A stretch of 64,000 nt of DNA from NCBI GenBank assembly GCA_027886175.1, contig JAJNNQ010000137.1, forward strand, positions 62,001 through 126,000, written 5' to 3'. Both the position numbers and the translations under genes were made by a program. Numbering within the stretch: the first letter of the stretch is position 1; each line of letters opens with the position of its first letter. Below are positions 1-13,700 of the stretch, piece by piece. The notes beneath the pieces are model-generated. The model was not told where the DNA came from, did not search any database, and worked only from the letters and a program-made list of their open reading frames with translations. Origin of the DNA: Phylloscopus collybita (lineage: Eukaryota > Chordata > Aves > Passeriformes > Phylloscopidae).

Positions 1-185
1 CCCTGAGATCCCATTGGGACCCCCCAGCCCTTGGGATTGTCTCCAACCCTGAACCCTTTTGGGATCCTATTGGGATCCTATTGGGATTCCCCATTCCCAA
101 GAATCCCCCATCCCCAGGGACTCCCAAGCCCTTGGGATTGTCTCCATCCCTGAACCCCATTGGGATCCCCCATCCCCAGGGTTTT

Positions 186-683
186 TGGGGTGTTTTTTGC
201 AGGGTTGGGGTGTTTTTTGCAGGATTTGGGGTTTTTTTTGCAAGGTTTGAGGTTTTTTGCAGGGTTTGGGTGGTTTTTGCAGTGTTTGGGGGTTTTTTTG
301 CAGGGTTTGGGGTGTTTTTTGCAGGGTTTGGGTGTTTTTTGCAGGGTTTGGGGGGGTTTTTTGCAGGGTTTGGGGTGTTTTTTGCAGGGTTTGGGGTGTT
401 TTTTGCAGGGTTTGGGTGTTTTTTGCAGGGTTTGGGGGGGTTTTTTGCAGGGTTTGGGGTGTTTTTTGCAGGGTTTGGGGTGTTTTTTGCAGGGTTTGGG
501 TGTTTTTTGCAGGGTTTGGGGTTTTTTTTTGCAGGGTTTGGGGTTTTTTTGCAGGGTTTGGGGTTTTTTTGCAAGGTTTGGGGTGTTTTTTGCAGGGTTT
601 GGGGTGTTTTTGCAGGGTTTGGGGTGTTTTTTGCAGGGTTTGGGTGTTTTTTGCAGGGTTTGGGGGTTTTTTTTTGTGAGTTA
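186..683. repeat. Minisatellite, 20-24 bp unit, TSPAN33 intron 1
   Basis: About 22 tandem copies of a unit containing TTTTTTGCAGGGTTTGGG. Each copy looks like a 3' splice site: a T-run, GCAG, then G. Bases 1-185 before it hold degenerate short repeats of TTGGGATCC type and no gene signal. Confidence 0.9.
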
Positions 684-776
684 TTTCCCCTTTTGCAATC
701 CTGTTTTTGAGGAAGTTTCTGACTTCCAAGAAACCACGTCCCTGTGTCCAGCCACCCGTGAAGGAACAGACCAGCC

Positions 777-1602
777 AGGGGTGGGGACAGAGGTGACCAC
801 CCAGGGGTGGTGACAGAGGTGACCATCAAGGAGTTAGGGACAGAGGTGACCTCCTGGGGGTGGGGACAGAGGTGACCTCCTGGGGTGGGGACAGAGGTGA
901 CCTCCTGGGGGTGGGGACAGAGGTGACCTCCTGGGGGTGGGGACAGAGGTGACCTCCTGAGAGGTGGGGAGAGAGGTGACCACACAGGGGTGGGGACAGA
1001 GGTGACCACCCAGGGGTGGGGACAGAGGTGACCATCAAGGAGTTAGGAACAGAGGTGACCTCCTAAGAGGTGGGGACAGAGGTAACCACACAGGAGGTGG
1101 GGACAGAGGTGACCAACCAGGGGGTGGGGACAGAGGTGACCATTCAGGAGGTGGAGACAGAGGTGACCATCAAGGAGGTGGGGACAGAGGTGACCACACA
1201 GGAGGTGGGGACAGAGGTGACCATCAAGGAGTTAGGGACAGAGGTGACCTCCTAAGAGGTGGGGACAGAGGTGACAACACAGGGGTGGGGACAGGTGACC
1301 TTCGAGGGGTGGGGACAGAGGTGACCTCCTGGGGGTGGGGACAGAGGTGACCTCCTGAGAGGTGGGGAGAGAGGTGACCACACAGGGGTGGGGACAGAAG
1401 TGACCACACAGGGGTGGGGACAGAGGTGACCAACCAGGTGTGGGGACAGAGGTGACCATCAAGGACATGGGGACAGAGGTGACCACACAGGGGTGGAGAC
1501 AGGTGACCTTTGAGGGGTAGGGACAGAGGTGACCTCCCAGGAGATAGGGACAGAGGTGACCACACAGGGGTGGGGACAGAGGTGACCTCCCATGGGTGGT
1601 GA
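777..1602. repeat. Minisatellite GTGGGGACAGAGGTGACC, TSPAN33 intron 1
   Basis: About 33 copies of a 24-27 bp unit built on GTGGGGACAGAGGTGACC with a variable second half. The array ends in a 45-50 bp segment (CACCCATGTGACAAGGCTGC) about 70 bp before exon 2. The same unit and the same end segment recur in intron 2. Confidence 0.92.
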
Positions 1603-1719
1603 CGTGGTGAACACCCATGTGACAAGGCTGCAGCTCTGTCACCCCGTTTCCATCCCTGACCCTGGGGTGTGTCCCGGGGGTGGGTGACACCCGTGGGGTC
1701 ACCTCCCTTCCCTCTGCAG

Positions 1720-1777
1720 GTGATCTCCATGGTGATGGTGGCCGTGGGGGTCTACGCCCGGCTGCTGAAGCACGCAG
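1720..1777 (+). CDS. TSPAN33: TSPAN33 exon 2 (end of TM1, start of small loop)
   Basis: The acceptor CTCTGCAG precedes 1720 and the donor GTGAGC follows 1777. The exon reads [19 protein letters not shown] in frame and ends in the first base of a Glu codon. It covers the end of TM1 and the start of the small extracellular loop. It sits between two blocks of the same minisatellite (777-1602 and 2480-4020). Confidence 0.93.
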
Positions 1778-4700
1778 GTGAGCTCGCTGGGGGTGAAAAG
1801 CACCATTCACTTATCATATAAAATTTATACGTTTGATAAAAGTAAAATAAAATAGACAATAAGGAGACAAAAAAAAACCACCACAAATCTCTTTTCGGGC
1901 CGAGGTGCTGATACCAACGAGATCAGCACCCGGTCTCTTTTCAGAGCCTTTGTTTTAATTTTTTATTTTATTTTAATTTTAATTTTTTATTTTAATTTTT
2001 TTTTATATATATTTTATATTTTATATAAATATAAAATTTTATATTAAATATAAAAAAAATTTAAAATTAATTTTAATTTGTTTTAAGAGCTCTGTTACAT
2101 ATTTAAATAAGTTGATACATGATTCAATATTCATTTTGGTTTCAAGACCCTCCCCTTAAGCACAGAGTTTATTTATGGGGCTCCACAGAGTCTGGATGGA
2201 GGTGGTGAATCTGTCTTCTTCAACAAGGCTCAGTTGTTCCTTATCTTCAGCAATTCCAGCTGCCCCTCCTGTCTTCTATCTAGAGGAGTCACACAAAAAA
2301 AAAACCCCAAAAAACCAAAAACAATCCCATCTCTACTTCGTTACGATCTAAGAATATTCATCTAGATCACATTTTTCAAATTCTGTTAATGAAAGAACGT
2401 TCAACACAACCTTCCCAGATAAAAGAACGTGCAAGGAACACCCAACACAACCTTCCCAGATTATACATAAAGCAATCAGGTGACCAACCAGGAGGTGGGA
2501 CAGAGGTGACCACCCAGGGGATGGGGACAGAGGTGACCAACCAGGGGTGGGGACAGAGGTGACCACCCAGAGGGTGGGAACAGAGGTGACCAACCAGGAG
2601 GTGGGGACAGAGGTGACCAACCAGGGGGTGGTGACAGAGGTGACCATCAAGGAGGTGGTGACAGAGGTGACCATTCAGGGGGTGGTGACAGAGGTGACCA
2701 CCCAGGTGTGGTGACAGAGGTGACCTCCTGAGAGGTGGTGACAGAGGTGACCACCCAGGGGTGGGGACAGAGGTGACCACCCAGGGAGTGGGGACAGAGG
2801 TGACCAACCAGGTGTGGTGACAGAGGTGACCATCAAGGAGGTGGGGACAGAGGTGACCACCCAGGGGTAGTGACAGAGATGACCACCCAGGGGTGGGGAC
2901 AGAGGTGACCACCCAGGGGATGGGGACAGAGGTGACCACCCAGAGAGTGGTGACAGAGGTGACCACCCAGGAGGTGGAACAGAGGTGACCAACCAGGTGT
3001 GGTGACAGAGGTGACCACCCAGGAGGTGGGGACAGAGGTGACCATCAAGGAGGTGGGGACAGAGGTGACCACTCAGGGGGTGGTGACAGAGGTGACCACC
3101 CAGGGAGTGGGGGCAGAGGTGACCAACCAGGTGTGGTGACAGAGGTGACCATCAAGTAGGTGGGGACAGAGGTGACCACCCAGGGGTAGTGACAGAGATG
3201 ACCACCCAGGGGTGGGGACAGAGGTGACCAACCAGAGGGTGGTGACAGAGGTGACCATCAAGGGGTGGGGACAGAGGTGACCACCCAGGGGGTGGGGACA
3301 GAGGTGACCAACCAGGTGTGGTGACAGAGGTGACCACCCAGGGGTGGGGACAGAGGTGACCACCCAGGGGATGGGGACAGAGGTGACCAACCAGGGGGTG
3401 GGGACAGAGGTGACCAACCAGGGGGTGGGGACAGAGGTGACCACCCAGGGGGTGGGGACAGAGATGACCAACCAGGTGTGGTGACAGAGGTGACCTCCTG
3501 AGAGGTGGTGACAGAGGTGACCACCCAGGGGATGGTGACAGAGGTGACCACCCAGGGGTGGTGACAGAGGTGACCACCCAGGGGTGGTGACAGAGGTGAC
3601 CAACCAGGTGTGGTGACAGAGGTGACCACCCAGGTGTGGTGACAGAGGTGACCATCAAGGAGGTGGGGACAGAGGTGACCATCCAGGTGTGGTGACAGAG
3701 GTGACCACCCAGGGGTGGTGACAGAGGTGACCACCCAGGGGTAGTGACAGAGATGACCACCCAGGGGTGGTGACAGAGGTGACCAACCAGGTGTGGTGAC
3801 AGAGGTGACCACCCAGGTGTGGTGACAGAGGTGACCATCAAGGAGGTGGGGACAGAGGTGACCATCCAGGTGTGGTGACAGAGGTGACCACCCAGGGGTG
3901 GTGACAGAGGTGACCACCCAGGGGTGGTGACAGAGATGACCACCCAGGTGTGGTGACGGAGGTGACCACCCAGGGGATGGGGACAGAGGCGACCAACCAG
4001 GTGTGGTGACATGGTGGACACCCATGTGACAAAGGCTGCAGCTGTGTGCCAAAAGCCAACTCCATAACCTGCCTTTGTAACCAGTCGGGGGGGCTGGCTG
4101 GGGAGAGGTGGGGTGGTGGCCGTGTCACCGTCTTGGTGACACCTGGCTGTGACAGAGGCGGCCGTGGCCTGCCTGGCGGTGGACCCCGCCGTCCTCCTGG
4201 TGGCCGTGGGCGTCCTCACCTTCCTCGTCACCTTCTGCGGCTGCGTCGGCTCCTTGCGGGAGAACATCTGCCTGCTGCAGGTGGTGAGTCCTGGGGCTGG
4301 CTGGCCAGGGGTGGTGGGGACGCTTTGGTGGCATCTCCATGGTGTTGTTGTCCCTCTTCACCGGTGCTCTTCCCGGCAGTTCTCCGTCTGCCTGACCGTC
4401 GTCTTCCTCCTGCAGCTGGCGGCCGGTGTGCTGGGCTTTGTCTTCTCTGATCAGGTACTGGGGGGGAGCGTGGCAATGTCTTGGTTTGGAAGGACAGGTA
4501 TCAACCAGGGAAAGCTGGAGTTTCCCTTGGAATGGGGAATGTCAACCCCTCACCACCCCCGCCAAATTATAATTTGGCAATTAAAGGGCTTTCAGGCAAA
4601 GATTTGGGAATGGGAATAACAGTTCTTTACTGGGAATATTGACAATACAAATGTGGTAGGAAAACAAAAGCACCCAACCACACCAGCAAACAAACAAACA

Positions 4701-7700
4701 ACAATTTTGGAAAACCCTGACAGAGTCAGAGCTCCAACCTGACACCCTGTGGGTCAGGGTGTTGGGAGCAGTCCCAAAGTGAGTCCTCCTGGAGTGGCAG
4801 AGGTGGTTCTGGTGGAGTAGAGATGATCCTGTAGAACAAGGGTCCAGTGATGGTGAGAAGGGTCCAGTGGTGGTGAGAAGGGTCCAGTGGTGGTGAGAAG
4901 GGTTCAGTGATGGTGAGAAGGGTCCAGGGATAGTGAGAAGGGTTCAATGATGGTGAGAAGGGTCCAGTGATGGTGGAAAGGGTCCGGTGATGGTGAGAAG
5001 GGTCTGGTGATGGTGAGAAGGGTCCAGGGATGGTGGGAAGGGTTCAGTGATGGTGAGAAGGGTCCAGGGGTGATGAGAAGGGTTCGGTGATGGTGAGAAG
5101 GGTTCAATGATGGTGAGAAGGGTTCAGTGATGGTGAGAAGGGTTCAGTGATGGTGAGAAGGGTCCAGTGATGGTGAGAGGGGTTCAGTGATGGTGAGAAG
5201 GGTCCAGTGATGGTGGAAAGGGTCGGGTGATGGTGAGAAGGGTCCAGGGATGGTGAGAAGGGTCCAGGGATGGTGAGAAGGGTCCAGTGAGGGTGAGAAG
5301 GGTCCAGGGATGGTGAGAAGGGTCCAGGGATGGTGAGAAGGGTCCAGTGATGGTGAGAAGGGTCCAGGGATGGTGAGAAGGCTCCAGTGATGGTGGGAAG
5401 GATTCAGTGATGGTGGGAAGGGTCCAGTGATGGTGAGAAGGATTCAGTGATGGTGGGAAGGGTCCAGTGATGGTGAGATGGGATCCAGTCTTCCTCCAGG
5501 AATCGGGTGAAGCTGGATGCCTTCTTGGTCCTGTGTCTCAGTTTTTATCCAGGTAGGAATGGTTGGCTCCCTGCACTGGGTGGAGCATCTCACAATGGGA
5601 TGATGGAATGTGGATGTGTTAGTCTGGGGATGTGTTAATGGCCCATTAGCAGAAGATATCCCCCTGGAGGGAAGACCTGTGGTGACAGAGATAAGAAACA
5701 CTGCCCCACCTGGTTTGAACAGTTGGCCCATTATCAGAAGGCACCCACCCACCTCCTCCCAGAGTAAAGAAGAACAATTCTCCAACTGCTTTCAGCAGAT
5801 GAAATAGAATCCACATTTTTGGTTCCATCACCCAAGGCACGCAACAGGACACGAAATAAGGACACGAACTCGTGATCAGAAGGCTGAAATGACTCCAATC
5901 TGTGTTTAGATCACACCTGGAGTGCAGTGTCCAGTTTTGGATGTCTCAGTTCAGGATGGACATTGAGTGCTGTGTCCAGCTCTGGGCCCTCAGTTCAGGA
6001 TGGACATTGAGTGCAGTGTCCAGATCTGGCCCCTCAGTTCAGGATGGACATTGAGTGCAGTGTCCAGCTCTGGCCCCTCAGTTCAGGATGGACATTGAGT
6101 GCTGTGTCCAACTCTGGCCCCTCAGTTCAGGATGGACATTGAGTGCAGTGTCCAGATCTGGCCCCTCAGTTCAGGATGGACATTGAGTGCAGTGTCCAGC
6201 TCTGGCCCCTCAGTTCAGGATGGACATTGAGTGCTGTGTCCAACTCTGGCCCCTCAGTTCAGGATGGACATTGAGTGCAGTGTCCAGCTCTGGGTGTCCC
6301 AGGATGGACATTGAGTGCAGTGTCCAGCTCTGGCCCCTCAGCTCAGGATGGACATTGAGTGCAGTGTCCAGCTCTGGCCCCTCAGCTCAGGATGGACATT
6401 GAGTGCTGTGTCCAGCTCTGCCCCTCAGTTCAGGATGGACACTGAGTGCAGTGTCCAGCTCTGGCCCCTCAGTTCAGGATGGACACTGAGATGCTCAAAC
6501 ACGTCCAGAGGAGGCCCCGAGGCTGCTGAGGGGCTTGGAACACAAACCCTGTGAGGAACAACTGAGGGAGCTGGGGATGTTCAGCCTGGAGAAAAGGAGA
6601 CTCAGAGGTGACCTTGTGACTCTCCACAACTCCCTGAAGGGTGGCTGTGGTCAGCTGGGGTTGGTCTCTTTCTCCAGGCAGCACTGACAGAACCAGAGGA
6701 CACAGCCTCGAGCTGCACCAAGGTTGGATATCAGGAAAAAGCTTTTCATGGAAAGAGTGATAAAGTTCTGGAATGGCCTGCCCGGGGAGGTGGTGGAGTC
6801 ACCATCCCTGGATGTGTTTAACAAAGCCTGGATGTGGCACTGGGTGCCATGGTCTGGTTGAGGTGTCAGAGCTGGGTTGGACTGGATGATCTTGAAGGTC
6901 TCTGCCAACCTAGAAAATTCTGTGATTTTATTCTCGGGGAACTTCCCTTTATACTGTTTTACAAAAGAACCCAACAACCCAAGGGGTGGAAGAAAGACAC
7001 ACTCCTTGGACCACATTGGTGGAGTCAGAGGGACATCCAGTCAAGTCCCTCCTTTGGGAAAGGAATAAAAACCAGGATAACGTACAACAACGCGTCCCTT
7101 GTTGACAGAATTGTGCCTGGGAAAAAGTTTTAGAGAAATGAAAACATCGCAGGCACGGACCGTGGCTAGAGGGGCAGAGCAGTGGGGGTGACAGGTGACA
7201 CCAGTCCTGCTGGGTGACAGCCTGGCTGGTGTCCCCCCTCACCTGGGTTTGTCCCCCCCAGGTACGGGGGAAGGTCGGCGAGATCATCAACGGGGCCATC
7301 GTGCATTACCGGGACGACCTGGACCTGCAGAACCTCATCGACTTCGGGCAGAAGGAGGTGATGGAGCTGGGGATTGGGGTGTCCCTCCGATGGAGGAGGA
7401 ATGTGGGGAAAGGGGTTTGGGGGGAAAGGGGTTTGGGGGAAAAGGGATTTGTAGGGTTTGTAGGGGAAATGGGTTTGTAGGGAAATTGGTTTGTGGGGAA
7501 ATAATGGGTTTGTGGGGAAATAATGGGTTTGTGGGGAAATGGGTTTGTAGGGAAAGGGTTTTGTAGGGTTTGTGGGGAAAGGGGTTTGTGGGGAAATGGG
7601 TTTGTAGGGAAATAATGGGTTTGTAGGGAAATAATGGGTTTGTAGGGAAATAGGTTTGTGGGGAAAGGGGTTTGTAGGGAAACGGGTTTGTAGGGTTTGT

Positions 7701-10700
7701 GGGGAAAGGGGTTTGTGGGGAAAGGGGTTTGTGGGGAAATGGGTTTGAAGAGAAATAATGGGTTTGTAGGGAAATAGGGGTTTGTAGGGAAATAAATGGA
7801 TATGTAGGGAAATGGGTTTGTGGGGAAGTGGGTTTATGGGGAAATGGGTTTGTAGGGAAATGGGTTTGTAGGGAAAAGGGTTTGTGGGGAAATGGGTTTG
7901 TAGGGAAATGGGTTTGTAGGGAAATAATGGATTTGTAGGGAAATAATGGATTTGTAGGGAAACGGGTTTGTAGGGGAATGGATTTGTAGGAGAATGGGTT
8001 TGTGGGGAAATAGGGGTTTGTGGGGAAATAGGGGTTTGTGGGGAAATGGGTTTGTGGGGAAATGGGTTTGTAGGGAAATGGGTTTGTAGGGAAAGGGTTT
8101 TGTAGGGTTTATGGGGAAATGGGTTTGTAGGGAAATGGGTTTGTGGGGAAAGGGGTTTGTGGGGAAATGGGTTTGAAGGGAAATAATGGGTTTGTAGGGA
8201 AATAGGGGTTTGTAGGGAAATAAATGGATTTGTGGGGAAATGGGTTTGTGGGGAAGTGGGTTTATGGGGAAATGGGTTTGTAGGGAAATGGGTTTCTAGG
8301 GAAAAGGGTTTGTGGGGAAATGGGTTTGTAGGGAAATAATGGATTTATAGGGAAATAATGGATTTGTAGGGAAACGGGTTTGTAGGGGAATGGATTTGTA
8401 GGAGAATGGGTTTGTAGGGAAATAGGGGTTTGTAGGGAAATAGGGGTTTGTAGAGAAATAGGGGTTTGTGGGGAAATGGGTTTGTGGGGAAATGGGTTTG
8501 TGGGGAAATGGGTTTGTAGGGAAATGGGTTTGTAGGGAAATGGGTTTGTGGGGAAAGGGGTTTGTGGGGAAAGGGGTTTGTGGGGAAATGGGTTTGAAGG
8601 GAAATAATGGGTTTGTAGGGAAATAAATGGATTTGTGGGGAAATAAATGGTTTTGTGGGGAAATGGGTTTGTAGGGTTTGTGGGGAAGTGGGTTTGTAGG
8701 GAAATAAGGGGTTTGTAGGGAAAGGGGTTTGTAGGGAAGTGGGTTTGTGGGGAAATGAGTTTGTAGGGTTTGTGGGGAGATGGGTTTGTGGGGAGATGGG
8801 TTTGTAGGGAGATGGGTTTGTAGGGAAATTGGTTTGTGGGGAAATAATGGGTTTGTAGGGGAAATGGGTTTGTAGGGAAAGGGTTTTATAGGGTTTGTGG
8901 GGAAATAGGTTTGTAGGGAAGTGGGTTTGTGGGGAAATAATGGGTTTGTAGAGAAATGGGTTTGTGGGGAAATGGCTTTGTAGGGAATTCCTAAAGCTTG
9001 GCAGAAGGCTTACATGGTGTGCAAGTTCCGAGGTAAGAAATGCTGATTTAGAAATGCCGTGGGGTAGGACAGAGGTTATGGAGAGAGAAACGTACAAATT
9101 CTGAGTTAAATGCTGATTTAGAAATGCCGTGGGGTAGGACAGAGGTTATGGAGAGAGAAACGTGCAAATTCTGAGGTAAATGCTGATTTAGAAATGCCGT
9201 GGGGTAGGACAGAGGTTGCTGAGAAAGAAATGGAATTAGGAACAAATTTCAAAAGATGGCCTTGGAAATAAGACCGGATACTTCGGAGAACTGTGAAAGT
9301 AATTACCCCACGAGGGGTAATTTTAGATGATTGGCTTTAGGGCATTAACAGCTTTGTGTGGCAAAAGCTGGTAGGCCAAGAAACGCTTATAATGGATTTT
9401 AATTAGGAAATAATTTGGCTTCTGATTGCGATGGCGTGAATTGTAACATCCATTCTGTCTCACCCCTCACATGAGAGTGAAAACGGAATAAAAACTTTAA
9501 AAAAAAAACCTCTCAGAGTCAGAAAAGGGCACAGTCCGACAGAGGAGCTGTCCCCACTTCTGTGTCAGGCTCAGCTCTGCGGGGTTTAGCGTGGGAGTCC
9601 AGGGCATTCCTTTGGAAACCCTGGATGAACAGAAACCTGCACAGGGGGGTTAAAAACCTCTACAGGGGGGGTCTGGGATTTGTACAGGGGGGGTTGCAGA
9701 CCCTGGCACAGACCCCAGACAGGCAAGGGCCTCGACTGCAGTCCATGGGAAAAGCTTCCAAAACTCAGGGAGGAGTTGCAAGCCCTCAAAGGTAATAAAA
9801 AGTAATAATATTGTCACATTTGGGGTTTTAGAGTAGAAATGAGCAGGGACAAGATGGAGGATTCTGGGCGGTGCCCTGGGGTCTTCTCCTCCTTCTTGGT
9901 CTCCATTTTGTGCAGTGATGATGACGCAGCTTTAGAGGGATTGGGTTAGAGGAGAAGACACCTGTTTAGAGTGTAGATATTGGTTTGTAATTGTAAATAA
10001 TGTGTGCATTATTGCAAATAATGCAATTTTTTGTAAATAAGATGACGAGTCTTGGTCGGGGGGGCAGTCGTCACCTGTTGTCCTCGCTGTCCAGAGCTTG
10101 GCAGAGCTCAGAGAGAAAGAATTGCGATAAGATAAAATAAACAAGAAGAATAACCTTGAGAACGAACATCTAAAGGCTCCCCCATCCCACACTCTGGGTT
10201 TGGGTTCCCCCATCCCACACTCCGGGTTTGGGTTCCCCCATCCCACACTCTGAGTTTGGGTTCCCCCATCCCACACTCTGAGTTTGGGTTTCCCATCCCA
10301 CCTTCCAGGTTTGGGTTCCCCATCCCACCTTCCAGGTTTAGGTTCCCCCATCCCACACTCTGGGTTTGGGTTCCCCCATCCCACACTCTGGGTTTGGGTT
10401 CCCCATCCCACCTTCCAGGTTTGGGTTCCCCATCCCACCTTCCAGGTTTAGGTTCCCCCATCCCACACTCTGGGTTTGGGTTCCCCCATCCCACACACTG
10501 GCTTTGGGTTCCCCCATCCCACACTTTGAGTTTGGGTTCCCCCATCCCACCTTCCAGGTTTGGGTTCCCCCATCTCCCACTCTGGGTTTGGGTTCCCCCA
10601 TCCCACCTTCCAGGTTTGGGTTCCCCCATCCCACACTCTGGGTTTGGGTTCTTCATCCCACCTTCCAGGTTTGGGTTCCCCCATCCCACCTTCCAGGTTT

Positions 10701-13700
10701 GGATTCCCCATCCCACACTCTGGGTTTGGGTTCCCCCATCCCACACTCTGGGTTTGGGTTCCCCATCCCACACTCTGGGTTTGGGTTCCCCATCCCACCT
10801 TCCAGGTTTGGGTTCCCCATCCCACACTCTGAGTTTGGGTTCCCCCATCCCACCTTCCATGTTTGGGTCCCCCATCCCACACTCTGGGTTTGGGTTCCCC
10901 CATCCCACACTCTGAGTTTGGGTTCCCCATCCCACCTTTGGGGTTTGGGTTCCCCCATCCCACACTCCGGGTTTGGGTTCCCCCATCCCACACTCTGAGT
11001 TTGGGTTCCCCCATCCCACACTCTGAGTTTGGGTTTCCCATCCCACCTTCCAGGTTTGGGTTCCCCCATCCCACACTCTGGGTTTGGGTTCCCCCATCCC
11101 ACACTCTGAGTTTGGGTTCCCCATCCCACACTCTGGATTTGGGTTCCCGAATCCCACCTTTGGGGTTTGGGTTCCCCCATCCCACACTCTGGGTTTGGGT
11201 TCCCCATCCCACCTTCCAGGTTTGGGTTCCCCATCCCACCTTCCAGGTTTAGGTTCCCCCATCCCACACTCTAGGTTTGGGTTCCCCCATCCCACACTTT
11301 GAGTTTGGGTTCCCCCATCCCACCTTCCAGGTTTGGGTTCCCCATCCCACACTCTGGGTTTGGATTCCCCATCCCACACTCTGGGTTTGGGTCCCCCATC
11401 TCCCACTCTGGGTTTGGGTTCCCCATCCCACACTCTGAGTTTGGGTTCCCCCATCCCACACTCTGGGTTTGGGTTCCCCCATCCCACCTTCCAAGTTTGG
11501 GTTCCCCCATCCCACACTCTGGGTTTGGGTTCCCCCATCCCACACTCTGAGTTTGGGTTCCCCATCCCACACTCTGGATTTGGGTTCCCGAATCCCACCT
11601 TTGGGGTTTGGGTTCCCCCATTCCACACTCTGGGTTTGGGTTCCCCCATCCCACACTCTGGGTTTGGGTTCCCCATCCCACCTTCCAGGTTTGGGTTCCC
11701 CATCCCACCTTCCAGGTTTAGGTTCCCCCATCCCACACTCTGGGTTTGGGTTCCCCCATCCCACACACTGGCTTTGGGTTCCCCCATCCCACACTTTGAG
11801 TTTGGGTTCCCCCATCCCACCTTCCAGGTTTGGGTTCCCCCATCTCCCACTCTGGGTTTGGGTTCCCCCATCCCACCTTCCAGGTTTGGGTTCCCCATCC
11901 CACACTCTGGGTTTGGGTTCCCCATCCCACCTTCCAGGTTTGGGTTCCCCATCCCACACTCTGGGTTTGGATTCCCCATCCCACACTCTGGGTTTGGGTC
12001 CCCCATCTCCCACTCTGGGTTTGGGTTCCCCATCCCACACTCTGAGTTTGGGTTCCCCCATCCCACACTCTGGGTTTGGGTTCCCCCATCCCACCTTCCA
12101 AGTTTGGGTTCCCCCATCCCACACTCTGGGTTTGGGTTCCCCCATCCCACCTTCCAGGTTTGGGTTCCCCATCCCACACTCTGGGTTTGGGTTCCCCCAT
12201 CCCACACTCTGGGTTTGGGTTCCCCCATCCCACACTCTGGGTTTGGGTTCCCCCATCCCACACTCTGAGTTTGGGTTCCCCATCCCACACTCTGGATTTG
12301 GGTTCCCGAATCCCACCTTTGGGGTTTGGGTTCCCCCATTCCACACTCTGGGTTTGGGTTCCCCCATCCCACACTCTGGGTTTGGGTTCCCCATCCCACC
12401 TTCCAGGTTTGGGTTCCCCATCCCACCTTCCAGGTTTAGGTTCCCCCATCCCACACTCTGGGTTTGGGTTCCCCCATCCCACACACTGGCTTTGGGTTCC
12501 CCCATCCCACACTTTGAGTTTGGGTTCCCCCATCCCACCTTCCAGGTTTGGGTTCCCCCATCTCCCACTCTGGGTTTGGGTTCCCCCATCCCACCTTCCA
12601 GGTTTGGGTTCCCCATCCCACACTCTGGGTTTGGGTTCCCCATCCCACACTCTGGGTTTGGGTTCCCCCATCCCAAACTCTGAGTTTGGGTTCCCCATCC
12701 CACCTTCCAGGTTTGGGTTCCCCCATCCCACACTCTGTGTTTGGGTTCCCCATCCCAAACTCTGAGTTTGGGTTCCCCATCCCACCTTCCAGGTTTGGGT
12801 TCCCCATCCCACACTCTGGGTTTGGGTTCCCCATCCCACACTCTGGGTTTGGGTTCCCCATCCCACACTCTGAGTTTGGGTTCCCCATCCCACACTCTGA
12901 GTTTGGGTTCCCCCATCCCACACTCTGGGTTTGGGTTCCCCATCCCACCTTCCAGGTTTGGGTTCCCCATCCCACACTCTGGGTTTGGGTTCCCCATCCC
13001 ACCTTCCAGGTTTGGGTTCCCCATCCCACACTCTGGGTTTGGGTTCCCCCATCCCACACTCTGGGTTTGGGTTCCCCATCCCACCTTCCAGGTTTGGGTT
13101 CCCCCATCCCACCTTCCAGGTTTGGGTTCCCCCATCCCACACTCTGGGTTTGGGTTCTTCATCCCACCTTCCAGGTTTGGGTTCCCCCATCCCACCTTCC
13201 AGGTTTGGGTTCCCCATCCCACACTCTGGGTTTGGGTTCCCCATCCCACACCCTGGGTTTGGGTTCCCCCATCCCACACTCTGGGTTTGGGTTGTTTCTG
13301 CGGGCGGCTCAGGGCTTTCCAGAGGACAAAGGACAAAGACCACCCTGATCTGGGGCAAGCAGAGACCCCCAGAGGGTAGCACAGGTTGGGGACGTTGGGT
13401 GGCTCTCCTGAGAGGGTTTGATGTTCACGGTGATGTCCTGCTGGGGCAGGTGGAGGTTGGGCAGAGCTGGGGGCACAGGTCTGAGGAACCCCGTGCTCTG
13501 CCCACAGTTCAGCTGCTGTGGGGGCGTCTCCTACAAGGACTGGTCGCAGAATGTGTACTTCAACTGCACGGCCACCAACCCCAGCCGGGAGCGCTGCTCC
13601 GTGCCCTTCTCCTGCTGCCTGCACGACCCCGAGCAGGTCAGCCCCGGGGTGGCCTCAGGGGACCCTGCCCTGTGCCCATCCTGCCACCCCCTGGGGCTGT

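Noticed and set aside
186..683. Interstitial telomere
   Set aside because: GGGTTTGGG occurs but the unit is 20-24 bp and lacks TTAGGG tandem copies.
1..1719. TSPAN33 exon 1
   Set aside because: No frame matching the N-terminus (SFVSPLVKYLLF-like) is present; the region is minisatellite, so exon 1 lies before the window.
9048..9245. Regular direct repeats resembling a CRISPR array
   Set aside because: Units are contiguous with no unique spacers, no cas genes are present, and the DNA is vertebrate.
10108..13624. Very long minus-strand ORFs (550-790 codons) rich in Gly, Asn, Pro and Trp
   Set aside because: They are read through a 27-28 bp minisatellite in an intron. Length comes from repeat periodicity; both strands are open and no domain is present.
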